Assembly: GCA_045659025.1 (NCBI GenBank)
Contig: JAZOWA010000034.1
Span: 1 to 64,000 of the forward strand
DNA length: 64,000 bases
Origin: SIG455 sp045659025
GTDB taxonomy: Bacteria; Bacillota; Clostridia; UMGS1810
Reading direction: 5' to 3'
Shown here: positions 42,178 to 51,482 of the stretch, in pieces
Position numbering within the stretch: the first letter of the stretch is position 1
Layout of the letters: each line of letters opens with the position of its first letter
Notes under the pieces: model-generated
Told to the model about the DNA's origin: nothing
Database searches by the model: none
What the model saw: the letters and a program-made list of their open reading frames with translations, nothing else
Position numbers and translations under genes: made by a program

Positions 42178-44523
42178 TTGAACAGCAAAGTGTATTCCAC
42201 TTTGGAATTTAACAAGATACTATCCATGCTCTCCGAGCACGCCGTTATGGAGGTCACAGCCGAGAGGGTACTCGCTATTGAACCCTCCGTGGATATAGCC
42301 GAGGTCAATCTTATGCAGGAGCAGACCGCCACGGCTATGAACCTTATGGTGAAAAAGGGCACACCCCCCATATATTGCAGGGGTGATGTGTCTGCATCAT
42401 TAAAACGTGCGGATATGGGCGGAGTACTTTCCCCTGCCGATATTCTCGGCGTGGGCAAGACTTTGCGTACCGCAAGGGCGTTCAAGGGTTATCCCGACGG
42501 CATCCCCTGCGAAGCCATAGAGGAGTATATTGACGCGCTTTTTGAAGAGAGAAGTCTGGAGAAAAAGATATTCGAGAGCATTGATGAGGATGGCAACGTG
42601 GCCGACAGTGCCAGCACAGAGCTTGCCACTATCCGCAGGAAGATCCGTTCCTCCGAGGGCAAGGTAAAGGATATTCTTCAGGGCATTATCGCCAAGAATT
42701 CCAAATACCTTCAGGAACCCATCATCACTATGCGTTCCGACAGATACGTTGTACCCGTCAAGGCAGAGCATAAGGGCAGTATCCGAGGTATTGTCCACGA
42801 TACTTCTGCCAGCGGTGTTACCATATTCATAGAGCCCGAGGCGGTAGTTGAGGCGGATAATGAGATTCGTCTTTTGAAAAGCAAGGAGCAGGATGAGATA
42901 GAGCGCATCCTTCGTGACCTTTCAAATGATATTGCAAATCACGCCAAGGTGCTGGATATGTCATATAACTGTATTGCAGACCTTGACCTCATATTTGCCA
43001 GAGCGAAGTTTGCATTAAAGCATGATGCCTTCCGCCCTGTACTCAATGATGAGGGTTATATCAATCTCGACCACGCCCGTCATCCCCTTATCCCTGCCGA
43101 TAAGGTGGTACCCACCGATATCACCCTTGGCAAGGATTTTGATACCCTTGTTATCACCGGTCCCAATACGGGCGGTAAGACGGTGGTTCTTAAAACCCTG
43201 GGCCTTATGACCCTTATGGCACAGTCGGGTATGCACATCACCGCCAAAGAAGGCTCGGTAATATCTGTGTTTGACAATGTGTTTGCCGATATCGGTGACG
43301 AGCAGAGTATAGAGCAGAGCCTCAGCACCTTCTCATCCCACATGGTGAATATAGTTGATATATTAAATAACGTCACATACCGTTCCCTCTGCCTTTTTGA
43401 TGAGTTGGGAGCAGGTACCGACCCCATAGAGGGTGCGGCCCTTGCGGTGAGTATCCTTGAGAATGTACGTCTCAAAGGTGCCAAGACAGCCGCCACCACC
43501 CATTATAGTGAGCTTAAGTCCTATGCACTTTCAAACTCAAGGGTAGAGAATGCTTCCTGCGAGTTTGATGTGGAGACTCTGGCTCCCACCTATAAACTTT
43601 TAATTGGTATCCCCGGCAAGAGTAACGCCTTTGCCATATCCTCAAAACTCGGCATAAGCGATGAGATTATTGAGGATGCCAAGTCCCGTATAGCAGGGGA
43701 TAATATCAAGTTTGAGGACGTGCTTTCATCCCTTGAATCTGCCCGTCGTGATACGGAGAAGGAACGCGACAGCGCCATTGCCTATAAGCAGGAGATAGAA
43801 CTCCTCCGTGAGCGAATCTCCAATAAGAATAAATCCCTTGAGAAGAAGACGGATAAGATTATTGAGGATGCTCATAGGGAAGCCCAGAGGATTATTGACG
43901 AGGCGAGAGCCGAGAGTGAACTTGCTTTGGAAGATATCCGTGCCGCTATGAAGAAGAAGGACCTCAAGGAAGCCAACCGTGCCGTAGAGCAGGTGCGTCA
44001 GCAGGTTATATCCGACAGTAAAAAGCATAATGTGAAGACTGCTCCCAAGCCCGCATCAGGCACACCACCCACCACGGTTCTGTTGGGTCAGGAGGTATCC
44101 GTTCCTCATTTGAGGGAGAAGGGCACAGTAGTCTCCCTTCCCGATGCCAAGGGCAATCTTATGGTCAATGTGGGCATAATGAAGATGAAGCTCAATATCA
44201 GCCAACTCCGCACCGTAGAGGCCAAGCCCGATATGGCAAAGAGCGGTATCAGGAGTCGTAGCGAGAGCAAGAGTATGACGGTGGGCACCGAGATAGACCT
44301 TCGTGGTCAGGATCTTGAGACCGCCATTATGATGGTGGATAAGTTCATTGATGATGCTATTCTCTCATCCCTTCACGAGATCCGCATAATCCACGGTAAA
44401 GGCACGGGCGTGCTTCGTGGTGGAGTGCAGAATTACCTCCGCCGTCATAAGCGCATCAAGGCCTTCCGCCTTGCATCTTTCGGTGAAGGTGATTCGGGAG
44501 TAACCATAGCAGAACTCAAATAA
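42178..44523 (+). CDS. mutS2: MutS2 endonuclease / ribosome-rescue ATPase
   Basis: 781 residues. A MutS core and clamp without the mismatch-recognition domain, an ABC-type ATPase with TGPNTGGKTVVLKTLGLM near residue 325 and the ATTHYSELKSYA segment, a KOW-like region near 630, and a C-terminal Smr domain from about 700 with DLRGQDLETA and HGKGTGVLRGG. MutS2 suppresses recombination and, in Bacillus, also splits collided ribosomes. The start is TTG at 42178 with AAAGGA upstream; the ATG at 42171 is out of frame and stops at once. Confidence 0.93.
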   Translation: MNSKVYSTLEFNKILSMLSEHAVMEVTAERVLAIEPSVDIAEVNLMQEQTATAMNLMVKKGTPPIYCRGDVSASLKRADMGGVLSPADILGVGKTLRTARAFKGYPDGIPCEAIEEYIDALFEERSLEKKIFESIDEDGNVADSASTELATIRRKIRSSEGKVKDILQGIIAKNSKYLQEPIITMRSDRYVVPVKAEHKGSIRGIVHDTSASGVTIFIEPEAVVEADNEIRLLKSKEQDEIERILRDLSNDIANHAKVLDMSYNCIADLDLIFARAKFALKHDAFRPVLNDEGYINLDHARHPLIPADKVVPTDITLGKDFDTLVITGPNTGGKTVVLKTLGLMTLMAQSGMHITAKEGSVISVFDNVFADIGDEQSIEQSLSTFSSHMVNIVDILNNVTYRSLCLFDELGAGTDPIEGAALAVSILENVRLKGAKTAATTHYSELKSYALSNSRVENASCEFDVETLAPTYKLLIGIPGKSNAFAISSKLGISDEIIEDAKSRIAGDNIKFEDVLSSLESARRDTEKERDSAIAYKQEIELLRERISNKNKSLEKKTDKIIEDAHREAQRIIDEARAESELALEDIRAAMKKKDLKEANRAVEQVRQQVISDSKKHNVKTAPKPASGTPPTTVLLGQEVSVPHLREKGTVVSLPDAKGNLMVNVGIMKMKLNISQLRTVEAKPDMAKSGIRSRSESKSMTVGTEIDLRGQDLETAIMMVDKFIDDAILSSLHEIRIIHGKGTGVLRGGVQNYLRRHKRIKAFRLASFGEGDSGVTIAELK

Positions 44524-44560
44524 AAGATTGATAATAAATTAACAAATTTGAAAATTATAC

Positions 44561-44589
44561 TTGCAAAATCTCTGTAAATAGAGTAAAAT
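44561..44589 (+). promoter_or_regulatory. Promoter of pgk (glycolytic cluster)
   Basis: TTGCAA (44561-44566), 17 bases, TAAAAT (44584-44589). Confidence 0.65.
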
Positions 44590-44649
44590 GATTGTGTATG
44601 GCAAAGTACTATAATATCGCATATCAAATATGCGGGAATGGAGATAATT

Positions 44650-45834
44650 ATGAACAAGAAAACTATCGAAGATATTGCTGTTAAAGGCAAACGCGTACTC
44701 GTTCGTTGCGACTTCAACGTTCCGCTTAACGAAGAGAAAAAGATTACAGATGAGAACCGTCTCATCGGCGCACTTCCCACAATCAAGTACTTGGTTGCTG
44801 AGGGTGCAAAGGTTATTCTCTGCTCACACCTTGGCAGACCTAAGGGCGAGTTCAATGAGAAGTATAGCTTGAAGCCCGTTGCTGCTCGTCTTTCTGAGCT
44901 TCTCGGCCAGGAAGTTAAGATGGCAGAGGACGTTATCGGCGAGAGTGCTGCTAAATGTGTAGCAGAGCTCGGCGAAGGCGAAATCGTACTTCTTGAGAAC
45001 GTTCGTTATCACAAGGAAGAAGAGAAGAACGACCCCGAATTCTCAAAGAAACTTGCAGACTTTGCAGAAGTTTATGTGAATGACGCATTCGGTACTGCAC
45101 ACCGTGCACACGCATCTACCGCAGGTGTTGCGGCATACATCCCCGCAGTATGCGGTTACCTCATCCAGAAGGAAATTGAGGTTATGGGTAAAGCATTGTC
45201 CAATCCCGAGCGCCCCTTCGTTGCAATCCTCGGCGGTGCAAAGGTATCTGATAAAATCGGCGTAATTGAGAACCTTCTTGAGAAGGTTGATTACCTCATT
45301 ATCGGCGGTGGTATGGCTTACACCTTCCTCGCTGCAAAGGGTTACGGCGTAGGCACTTCCATCTGCGAAGTAGAGAAACTCGACCTCGCTCGTTCACTTA
45401 TGGAAAAAGCACAGCAGAAGGGTGTAGAGCTTCTTCTCCCCGTAGAGAACGTAGTAGCTACAGAATTTGCTCCCGATGCTGAGCATAAGACTGTTCCTTC
45501 CGAGCAGATTCCTGATGACTTCATGGGTATGGATATTGGTCCTAAGACAGTTGCCCTCTTCTCCGAAGTTATCAAAAAGGCAAAGACAGTTATCTGGAAT
45601 GGTCCTATGGGCGTATTCGAGATGCCTGCATTCGCTAACGGCACTAAGGAAATCGCTAAAGCAGTTGCAGAGGCAGATGCCATCACCATCATCGGTGGCG
45701 GTGACAGTGCGGCAGCAGTTGAGCAGCTCGGCTTTGCCGATAAGATGACCCACATCTCCACAGGTGGCGGTGCATCTCTTGAATTCCTCGAGGGTATCGA
45801 GCTCCCCGGTATCGCAGCACTCAACGATAAATAA
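44650..45834 (+). CDS. pgk: Phosphoglycerate kinase
   Basis: About 394 residues. It makes ATP from 1,3-bisphosphoglycerate. Motifs: RVLVRCDFNVPLN near the N-terminus, SHLGRPKG, GTAHRAHASTAG, and the C-terminal GGGDSAAAVEQLG nucleotide loop. ATG 44650 has GGAG at 7-base spacing and is preferred over ATG 44638. Codon use is biased as for a highly expressed gene. It starts a glycolytic run pgk-tpiA-gpmI. No gapdh gene is visible upstream. Confidence 0.96.
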   Translation: MNKKTIEDIAVKGKRVLVRCDFNVPLNEEKKITDENRLIGALPTIKYLVAEGAKVILCSHLGRPKGEFNEKYSLKPVAARLSELLGQEVKMAEDVIGESAAKCVAELGEGEIVLLENVRYHKEEEKNDPEFSKKLADFAEVYVNDAFGTAHRAHASTAGVAAYIPAVCGYLIQKEIEVMGKALSNPERPFVAILGGAKVSDKIGVIENLLEKVDYLIIGGGMAYTFLAAKGYGVGTSICEVEKLDLARSLMEKAQQKGVELLLPVENVVATEFAPDAEHKTVPSEQIPDDFMGMDIGPKTVALFSEVIKKAKTVIWNGPMGVFEMPAFANGTKEIAKAVAEADAITIIGGGDSAAAVEQLGFADKMTHISTGGGASLEFLEGIELPGIAALNDK

Positions 45835-45917
45835 ACTACAAATAATTTAAGTTAAATGTATTGCCCTTTCATAGCGGAAGGGCAATGCTAATAAATAACA
45901 ATTGGAGGACGACTGAT

Positions 45918-46664
45918 ATGAGAAAGATTACAGTTGCAGGTAACTGGAAAATGAACAAGACCCCTGCCGAGACAGTTAAGCTTATTGAAGAGCTCAAACC
46001 CCTCGTTGCAGGTGCAAAGAATAATTGTGTTATTTGTGTGCCCTACACATCACTCAGCGAAGCTGTAAAGGCTTGTGAGGGTTCCAACATCTCCGTTGGT
46101 GCACAGAATATGTACTTTGAAGAGAGCGGTGCTTTCACAGGCGAAATCGCACCTTCAATGCTTACAGAGATTGGTGTTAAGTATGTTATCATCGGTCATA
46201 GCGAACGCAGACAGTACTTCGCAGAGACAGATGAGACAGTTAACCTCAAGGTTAAAAAGGCATTTGAGCACGGCCTCACACCTATCGTTTGTGTAGGTGA
46301 GAGCTTGGAGCAGAGAGAGCAGGGCATCACTAACGACCTCGTTAGCATGCAGACCAAGATCGCTCTCCTCGGCCTCAGCGCAGAGCAGGTTAAGAGCACA
46401 ATCATTGCTTACGAACCTATCTGGGCAATTGGCACAGGCAAGACTGCTACCAGCGAGCAGGCACAGGAAGTATGCGCTAAGATCCGTGAGACTGTTAAAG
46501 AAGTATTCGGTGCAGAAGCGGCCGAGGCAGTTACTATCCAGTACGGCGGCAGCGTTAATGCAAAGAACAGCGCAGAGCTCTTCGCTAAGGAAGATATCGA
46601 CGGCGGTCTCGTTGGCGGTGCAAGTCTTAAAGCAGAGGACTTCAGTGTTATCGTAAACAGCTGA
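45918..46664 (+). CDS. tpiA: Triose-phosphate isomerase
   Basis: About 248 residues. AGNWKMNKTPAE holds the active-site Asn and Lys, GHSERRQYFAET the catalytic His, and AYEPIWAIGTGKTA the catalytic Glu; the QYGGSVNAKN phosphate loop follows. ATG 45918 has TTGGAGGA upstream. The frame is open to 45861, but the extra residues are not family-like. It lies 83 bases after pgk. Confidence 0.96.
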   Translation: MRKITVAGNWKMNKTPAETVKLIEELKPLVAGAKNNCVICVPYTSLSEAVKACEGSNISVGAQNMYFEESGAFTGEIAPSMLTEIGVKYVIIGHSERRQYFAETDETVNLKVKKAFEHGLTPIVCVGESLEQREQGITNDLVSMQTKIALLGLSAEQVKSTIIAYEPIWAIGTGKTATSEQAQEVCAKIRETVKEVFGAEAAEAVTIQYGGSVNAKNSAELFAKEDIDGGLVGGASLKAEDFSVIVNS

Positions 46665-46711
46665 TTGAATCAGGTGTGAATTGTAATTTCTTTGTATTGA
46701 TATGCGAAGAT

Positions 46712-46761
46712 GTAGGGGCAATTCACGAATTGCCCGAGGGCGACTCGTGATTCGCCCCTTA
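46712..46761. repeat. REP-like doublet between tpiA and gpmI
   Basis: First unit 46712-46735: GTAG head and a perfect 9-bp GGGCAATTC/GAATTGCCC hairpin. Second unit, inverted, 46739-46761: GGGCGA/TTCGCCC arms. The units match each other head to head (GGGGC..ATCACGA..GCCC). A GTAG-headed palindrome pair is the form recognised by RAYT proteins such as the one at 253-759. Confidence 0.65.
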
Positions 46762-46800
46762 ATTGTTTGATTGAATCATATATGAGAAAGGCAGATTGTT

Positions 46801-48330
46801 ATGAGTAAAAAACCTATCGTACTTGCGATTTTAGACGGCTACGGCAAGAGCGAACTGGTAGAGGGTAACGCGGTACTTGCCGCCAACACCCCCAACCTTG
46901 ACGCCCTCACAGCCAATAACCCCACCACAGTAATCCATGCCAGCGGTATGGATGTAGGCCTCCCCGATGGCCAGATGGGTAACTCCGAGGTAGGCCACAC
47001 CAATATCGGTGCAGGTGCTATCGTGTATCAGGAACTCACCCGTATCACCAAGTCCATCTCCGACGGTGATTTCTTCACTAACGAAGCATTGGTTGCCGCT
47101 TGTGATAACTGTAAGGCAAAGGATAGCGCCCTTCATATTATGGGTCTTTTGTCTGATGGTGGTGTGCATAGCCATATTGAACACCTTTATGCAATAATCA
47201 AACTTGCCAAGGAAAAGGGCCTTTCCAAGGTATATGTTCATTGCTTCTTGGACGGCAGAGACGTTTCCCCCACAAGCGGTGTGGACTTTGCCAAATCCCT
47301 CGTTTCCAAACTCCGTGAACTCGGCACAGGCGAGATTGCTACCGTTATGGGCAGATACTATGCGATGGACAGAGATAACCGTTGGGAGAGAGTATCCAAG
47401 GCATATGATGCTATGGTGAATGGCGTTGGCGAGATGTGTGAATCCGCCGTTACCGCTATTGAAACATCCTATAACAATGACGTTACCGACGAATTCGTAG
47501 TCCCCACCGTTATTACTAAAGACGGTGCACCCACAGGCAAGATTACAGACGGCGATTCCGTTATCTTCTTTAACTTCCGTCCCGACAGAGCCCGTGAGAT
47601 TACAAGAACTCTTGTGGACGATGCCTTTGACGGTTTTGCAAGAGAGAAGAAAGATCTCTACTACGTATGTATGACCCAGTATGATGCGTCTATGCCCAAT
47701 GTAGAGGTTGCTTTCAAGCCCCAGACCCTCGTTAACACCTTCGGTGAATATGTAAGCAAACTCGGTCTTAAACAGCTCCGTATCGCAGAGACAGAGAAGT
47801 ACGCTCACGTAACCTTCTACTTCAACGGCGGTGTGGAAAAGACCTATGAGGGAGAGGATAGAATCCTGGTTGCATCCCCCAAGGTTGCCACCTACGATAT
47901 GCAGCCCGAGATGAGCGCTTATGAGGTGACAGACAAGCTTTTGGAAGCTCTTGACACAGATAAATATGACGTAGTTATCTTAAACTACGCTAACTGCGAT
48001 ATGGTAGGCCACACAGGCGTTATGGAAGCCGCCGTGAAAGCGGTAGAGGCAGTTGATACCTGCATCGGCAAGGTAGCCGAGAAGGTAGCGGAGAAGGGCG
48101 GCGTAATGCTCATCACCGCAGACCACGGTAATGCCGAGCAGATGACCGATCCCGCCACAGGTGATGTGTTCACCGCTCATAGCACTAACGTAGTACCCCT
48201 TATCCTCACAGGTATGGGTGATGTTAAGCTGAGTAAAGGTCGCCTTGCTGACCTCGCTCCCACAATGCTCGACATTATGGGCGTAGCCAAACCTGCCGAA
48301 ATGACAGGCGAAAGCATCATAGTAAAATAA
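46801..48330 (+). CDS. gpmI: 2,3-bisphosphoglycerate-independent phosphoglycerate mutase
   Basis: 509 residues, alkaline-phosphatase superfamily with two Mn ions. The catalytic serine is in MGNSEVGHTNIGAG near residue 62. Other motifs are the HCFLDGRDVSPTSG segment, NFRPDRAREITR, and metal ligands in ADHGNAEQM and FTAHSTNVVP. AAAGG lies about nine bases before ATG. Separated from tpiA by the REP-like doublet. Confidence 0.95.
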   Translation: MSKKPIVLAILDGYGKSELVEGNAVLAANTPNLDALTANNPTTVIHASGMDVGLPDGQMGNSEVGHTNIGAGAIVYQELTRITKSISDGDFFTNEALVAACDNCKAKDSALHIMGLLSDGGVHSHIEHLYAIIKLAKEKGLSKVYVHCFLDGRDVSPTSGVDFAKSLVSKLRELGTGEIATVMGRYYAMDRDNRWERVSKAYDAMVNGVGEMCESAVTAIETSYNNDVTDEFVVPTVITKDGAPTGKITDGDSVIFFNFRPDRAREITRTLVDDAFDGFAREKKDLYYVCMTQYDASMPNVEVAFKPQTLVNTFGEYVSKLGLKQLRIAETEKYAHVTFYFNGGVEKTYEGEDRILVASPKVATYDMQPEMSAYEVTDKLLEALDTDKYDVVILNYANCDMVGHTGVMEAAVKAVEAVDTCIGKVAEKVAEKGGVMLITADHGNAEQMTDPATGDVFTAHSTNVVPLILTGMGDVKLSKGRLADLAPTMLDIMGVAKPAEMTGESIIVK

Positions 48331-48337
48331 TCTTTTG

Positions 48338-48365
48338 AAAACCCGCACTTTTGTTGCGGGTTTTT
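48338..48365 (+). terminator. Terminator of gpmI
   Basis: AAAACCCGCA with TGCGGGTTTT around a 7-base loop, continuing into T residues. Confidence 0.85.
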
Positions 48366-48368
48366 CTG

Positions 48369-48397
48369 TGGACAAAATCCATGCTTTGTTGTATAAT
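48369..48397 (+). promoter_or_regulatory. Promoter of pyrC
   Basis: TGGACA (48369-48374), 17 bases, TATAAT (48392-48397). Confidence 0.65.
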
Positions 48398-48440
48398 ATT
48401 GGTGTGAACTAAAGTAAACTTAACGTCGGAGGGATTTAAT

Positions 48441-49745
48441 ATGTCAATACTTATAAAAGGCGGTAGGGTGGTAGACCCTGCCAATGGATTTGACAGTGTA
48501 GCGGATGTGCTTATAGATAAGGGCGTTATTTCCGCAATCGGTCAGGATATTCCTGCCCGCGAGGAGTATGAGATTATTAATGCAGAGGGTCATCTTGTGG
48601 TGCCCGGTCTTGTGGATATGCATTGTCATCTTCGTGAGCCCGGCTTTGAATATAAAGAGGACATCGCCAACGGTACCAAGAGTGCTTTGGGTGGCGGTTT
48701 TACCTCTGTGGCATGTATGCCCAATACCAATCCCACCGCAGATAATCCCGATACGATTAAATATATTTTAGATAAAGCCGAGCAGGCAGAGGCGGCTAAT
48801 GTATTCCCCATTGGTTCTGTCACCAAAGGCCTCGGCGGCAAGGAGATGACAGATGTAGAGGCACTCAAGAGCGCAGGCGCAGTTGCTATCTCTGATGACG
48901 GTAAGCCCGTAGAGGATTCTGCTATGATGCTCTCTGCTATGCGCAAGGCATATCAGGCGGGAGTTATGGTGATATCCCATTGTGAGGAGATGTCCCTTGG
49001 CAAAGGGGATATGAACGAAGGTGCCCTTGCCGAGAGTCTGGGTTATGAGGGTATATCCCCCGTGGCTGAGGAGATAATGGTTGCCCGTGATGCCATCCTC
49101 TCTGCCCAGTATAAACTCCCCATCCATATTGCACATATAAGCACAAGACGTTCCGTAGAGGCTATCCGTAATGCAAAGAAAAAGGGCGCTCCCATCACCT
49201 GTGAGACCTGCCCCCATTATTTCTCACTTACGGAAGATGCGGTAAGGGTAAGCGGTGCTAATGCCAAGATGAATCCGCCACTTCGCACCAATACAGACGT
49301 TATGGCGATTATTGAAGGTCTTGCCGATGGCACTATTGATGCTATCGCCACCGACCACGCACCCCACAGTGCAGAGGAGAAGAGTGCAGACTTTGCCAAA
49401 GCACCCAACGGCATAATCGGTTTTGAGACTGCCTTTGCCCTTGGCTACACATACCTTGTGGATAAGGGTCACCTCACCATATCGGAGCTTGTGGAGAAGA
49501 TGTCTGTTAACCCTGCCAGGATCCTTGGTATTGATAAAGGCAGCATAGGGGTAGGGGATATCGCAGATATCGCCATATTTGATATAAGCAAGAGCTACAG
49601 AGTAGTTGCTGAGGATATGCTTGCAAAGAGCAAGAACACTCCCTATGACGGTTTTGACCTCACGGGCAGACTTCTCTATTCTATCGTAGGCGGTAGGGTG
49701 GCACTCCGTGGCGGAGAAGCCCTCTGGAAAGCGTACTTTAACTGA
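48441..49745 (+). CDS. pyrC: Dihydroorotase
   Basis: 434 residues, class I amidohydrolase that closes carbamoyl-aspartate to dihydroorotate in pyrimidine synthesis. Motifs: the metal-binding DMHCHLREPGFEYKED near residue 58, a second metal region near residue 180 (ISHCEE), CETCPHYFSLTED, and ATDHAPHS near residue 310. GGAGGG precedes ATG. No other pyr genes are in the window. The FHA gene follows after 24 bases. Confidence 0.93.
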   Translation: MSILIKGGRVVDPANGFDSVADVLIDKGVISAIGQDIPAREEYEIINAEGHLVVPGLVDMHCHLREPGFEYKEDIANGTKSALGGGFTSVACMPNTNPTADNPDTIKYILDKAEQAEAANVFPIGSVTKGLGGKEMTDVEALKSAGAVAISDDGKPVEDSAMMLSAMRKAYQAGVMVISHCEEMSLGKGDMNEGALAESLGYEGISPVAEEIMVARDAILSAQYKLPIHIAHISTRRSVEAIRNAKKKGAPITCETCPHYFSLTEDAVRVSGANAKMNPPLRTNTDVMAIIEGLADGTIDAIATDHAPHSAEEKSADFAKAPNGIIGFETAFALGYTYLVDKGHLTISELVEKMSVNPARILGIDKGSIGVGDIADIAIFDISKSYRVVAEDMLAKSKNTPYDGFDLTGRLLYSIVGGRVALRGGEALWKAYFN

Positions 49746-49769
49746 TAGGTAAATATTTGAGGTGATACA

Positions 49770-50228
49770 ATGTACCAGATAATTGCCGATATAATTAAAT
49801 ATGTTTTTGTGGTTGTGGTGTATATGTTCATATACAGCGTAATCAAGCTTATCTATCTTGATATCACCGACACCCGCCGTATGGAGAATTCCCTTGACGG
49901 TGCGGTGGCGTATCTTAAGCCAATCACCCTTGCCAAAGACCTCGACTTCAAGATATTTGAGAGTTACGGCCTTAAAGAGAATACCCTCATCGGCAGGAGC
50001 AAGAAGTGTGATTTGTTTATTAAAGACCCCTTTATGTCCAAGGAGAACACTCTCATCTATTTGCAGGAGGGTAAGTTCTGTGTAAAGGATATGGGCAGTA
50101 CCAACGGCACCTTCATCAACGGCAAGAAACTCCTTGAGAAGCCCGCTCGTATCAAAGACGGCGATAAGCTCAAGATAGGCAGTGTGGAGTTTATGTTCGT
50201 TGACCCGTATGTAATGGAGGTCAAGTAA
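49770..50228 (+). CDS. Membrane-anchored FHA-domain protein
   Basis: 152 residues. One N-terminal membrane helix (about 6-28), then a cytosolic forkhead-associated domain (about 70-145) with LIGRSKKCDLFIKDPFMSKE and DMGSTNGTFINGKKL, which binds phosphothreonine. It precedes a RodA/FtsW gene, an arrangement also known from fhaB-rodA/ftsW-pbpA operons, where FHA proteins link Ser/Thr kinase signalling to wall growth. No kinase gene is in the window. GAGGTGA precedes ATG. Confidence 0.88.
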   Translation: MYQIIADIIKYVFVVVVYMFIYSVIKLIYLDITDTRRMENSLDGAVAYLKPITLAKDLDFKIFESYGLKENTLIGRSKKCDLFIKDPFMSKENTLIYLQEGKFCVKDMGSTNGTFINGKKLLEKPARIKDGDKLKIGSVEFMFVDPYVMEVK

Positions 50229-51460
50229 TGGGTAAACTCAGTATAAGACCAATGCTTTACTTCCTCTTGCTCAACCTTATGGGGTTTTTGCTGTTGTTCT
50301 TTTTCAGGACTCCTTATGACCCCAACATCCTCTACGCAGGGGCAATCATTATGTCGGTGAGTATCGCCGTGTATGCCCTTATGTATTGGCTGGATATGGG
50401 GGATGTGTATTTGTTCCTTATGGTATCTATCCTTATAAGTATAGGGATTATGATGCTGCTGCGTATAGATACGGAATTTGGGTTCAATCAGGTTTTCTGG
50501 TTTTGCATAGGAATAATGGTATTCCTTGTGACGTATCTCGGTATGCGGTTTTTGAGAGTGTGGGATAAACTTTTGTGGATATATGTGCTTGTGTCCATAG
50601 GACTTTTTGTGGTCACCCTGATATTCGGTGACACCCGCGGCGGCTCGAAGAACTGGATTGAAATCGGCTCAAGGACTGTCCAACCCTCTGAGTTTATAAA
50701 GATAACCTATGTGTTTGCTCTGGCATGCTTTTTTACTATGGATAAAGATAAGCATCGCCTTTTCTCAGGTGAGGTGTGGCACATCCCCAAAAGGGATATA
50801 GCCATCAATGTATTTGTATACATCTGCCTTGGATTCCTGCTCCTGCAAAAGGAGTGGGGCACGGCAATAGTGTTCTTCCTCACGTATTTTATGATGATGT
50901 TTTTATACGACACGTCAAAACGTCTTATGCTCATCAATGGCGGTCTTGCGCTTGTGGGTGCTGTAGGCGGATACTTCTTAACCGATCATATACGGTCAAG
51001 GGTAGTCACCTGGCTAGACCCCTGGGCGGATGCCACAAACAAGGGATTCCAGATTACCCAGTCCCTTTTTGCTATCACCTCGGGCGGATATTTCGGCACG
51101 GGTCTTGGCAATGGCACTCCCCACCTGATCCCCGAAGTCCATTCCGACTTCATCTTCTCCGCTATATGTGAGGAGATGGGAATCTTCACCGGTATTGCCA
51201 TTATTCTTATATACTTCATCTATTCCTATCGTGGATTTAAGATAGGCATAAAGGCTAAAAACGAGTTTCTGAAGGCACTTACCTTCGGGCTGGTGATAAG
51301 TTTTGCCTTGCAGACATTCATCATTGTAGGCGGTGTAATTAAGCTCATACCCCTAACGGGTATCACCCTGCCCTTTGTAAGCTATGGCGGAAGTTCTATG
51401 GTATCCTGCTGTATAATGACGGGAATACTCACCGCAGTATCGTATTTAGAACACAAGTAA
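50228..51460 (+). CDS. RodA/FtsW/SpoVE-family peptidoglycan glycosyltransferase
   Basis: 410 residues with about ten to twelve membrane helices. SEDS glycan polymerase. Conserved segments include GGSKNWIEIGSRTVQPSEF (near 140), QKEWGTAIVFFLTYF, and the C-terminal PEVHSDFIFSAICEEMG and ITLPFVSYGGSSMV. The start overlaps the FHA stop (TAATG), giving translational coupling. The partner transpeptidase normally expected downstream is missing. It cannot be decided from sequence which of RodA, FtsW or SpoVE it is. Confidence 0.9.
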   Translation: MGKLSIRPMLYFLLLNLMGFLLLFFFRTPYDPNILYAGAIIMSVSIAVYALMYWLDMGDVYLFLMVSILISIGIMMLLRIDTEFGFNQVFWFCIGIMVFLVTYLGMRFLRVWDKLLWIYVLVSIGLFVVTLIFGDTRGGSKNWIEIGSRTVQPSEFIKITYVFALACFFTMDKDKHRLFSGEVWHIPKRDIAINVFVYICLGFLLLQKEWGTAIVFFLTYFMMMFLYDTSKRLMLINGGLALVGAVGGYFLTDHIRSRVVTWLDPWADATNKGFQITQSLFAITSGGYFGTGLGNGTPHLIPEVHSDFIFSAICEEMGIFTGIAIILIYFIYSYRGFKIGIKAKNEFLKALTFGLVISFALQTFIIVGGVIKLIPLTGITLPFVSYGGSSMVSCCIMTGILTAVSYLEHK

Positions 51461-51482
51461 ATTAATTAAAGGATGTGTTGAA

